DNA of 64,000 bases from positions 427,843 through 491,842 of the forward strand of contig NZ_JABEQF010000001.1 of the NCBI RefSeq assembly GCF_014174355.1, read 5' to 3'. The DNA comes from Gluconacetobacter azotocaptans. GTDB taxonomy: Bacteria > Pseudomonadota > Alphaproteobacteria > Acetobacterales > Acetobacteraceae. How positions within the stretch are numbered: the stretch's first letter is position 1; every line of letters starts with the position of its first letter. The notes under the pieces were generated by a model. The model was not told the DNA's origin, ran no database searches, and was given only the letters and a program-made list of their open reading frames with translations. The position numbers and the translations under genes were made by a program. Below are positions 63,873 through 64,000 of the stretch, in pieces.

Positions 63873-64000
63873 TCAGTTGATGCGTTCGCCGTGCAGGACC
63901 ATGTCGAGGCCTTCGACCTCCTGGTCCTGGGTGACGCGCAGGCCGATGGTCAGGTCGACGATCTTGAGCAGGACGAAGGTGGCGAGGGCGCACCAGACGA
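63873..64000 (-). CDS. amtB: Ammonium transporter AmtB, C-terminal end (5' part outside window)
   Basis: The last 41 codons of an Amt/Rh ammonium channel. WCALATFVLLKIVDLTIGLRV is the final helix, followed by TQDQEVEGLDMVLHGE, the cytoplasmic tail that binds PII signal protein GlnK. The gene continues beyond the right edge on the minus strand, where glnK would be expected upstream. A strong terminator follows. Confidence 0.93.
   Translation of the reverse strand, partial: VWCALATFVLLKIVDLTIGLRVTQDQEVEGLDMVLHGERIN

Overview
The window is strongly GC-rich, gene-dense chromosomal DNA of an alphaproteobacterium. Several features point to an acetic acid bacterium (Acetobacteraceae, Gluconacetobacter-like): the DUF3576-leuS-lptE-holA order, a tandem cysteine desulfurase/ferredoxin/mnmA cluster, many NodT/RND and CDF genes, and short double-hairpin repeats. 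This assignment is inference from gene content. No 16S gene or other direct taxonomic marker is present.

Layout. (1) 1-9.8 kb: an envelope-lipid/capsule module with a KpsS-like capsule protein, a stand-alone alpha-oxoamine synthase and a seven-domain type I polyketide synthase without thioesterase. This resembles the rhizobial rkpA/rkpG/rkpJ capsule locus. A clear promoter (TTGACA-18-TAAAAT) lies upstream of the PKS. (2) 9.8-11.3 kb: a gene-poor stretch with a dead DUF29 gene, ending at a tRNA-Arg(CCU) gene whose anticodon loop is split by a 226-nt group I intron. The tRNA 3' end faces the PKS region, so the tRNA may be an island boundary. (3) 11.3-16.3 kb: housekeeping operon DUF3576-leuS-lptE-holA. 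(4) 16.5-26 kb: an MFS exporter, a GH3-like protein that lacks the catalytic aspartate, a lytic transglycosylase with SPOR domain, DUF1489, a secreted nucleoside hydrolase, hemW and kup. (5) 26-36.8 kb: yggS; rsmB-rpe-heparinase-like-glycosyltransferase; an M29 peptidase with a small secreted protein; a Rieske protein; tyrS; a dienelactone-hydrolase-like enzyme. (6) 37.4-43 kb: sulfur-transfer cluster nifS-like/iscS/fdx/mnmA, then a GST and a second glycosyltransferase. (7) 43-50.6 kb: a metal/ion block with CobW GTPase plus WD40 protein, ClC transporter and two adjacent CDF exporters, then a large FAD oxidoreductase. (8) 50.6-57.8 kb: an AraC regulator divergent from a complete RND efflux operon, with repeated operator-like sequences between them. 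(9) 57.8-64 kb: a long palindromic element, priA, xerC, a proline iminopeptidase, a two-motif aspartic protease, a secreted Cys-containing protein, and the 3' end of amtB with a strong terminator.

The most unusual items are the group I intron in tRNA-Arg(CCU) and the PKS/oxoamine synthase/capsule module. For the latter I infer a fumonisin- or sphingoid-like chemistry for a lipid anchor. Other notable items are the GH3 protein without its nucleophile, the interspersed double-hairpin repeat family and the 169-bp palindrome that supplies the priA stop codon.
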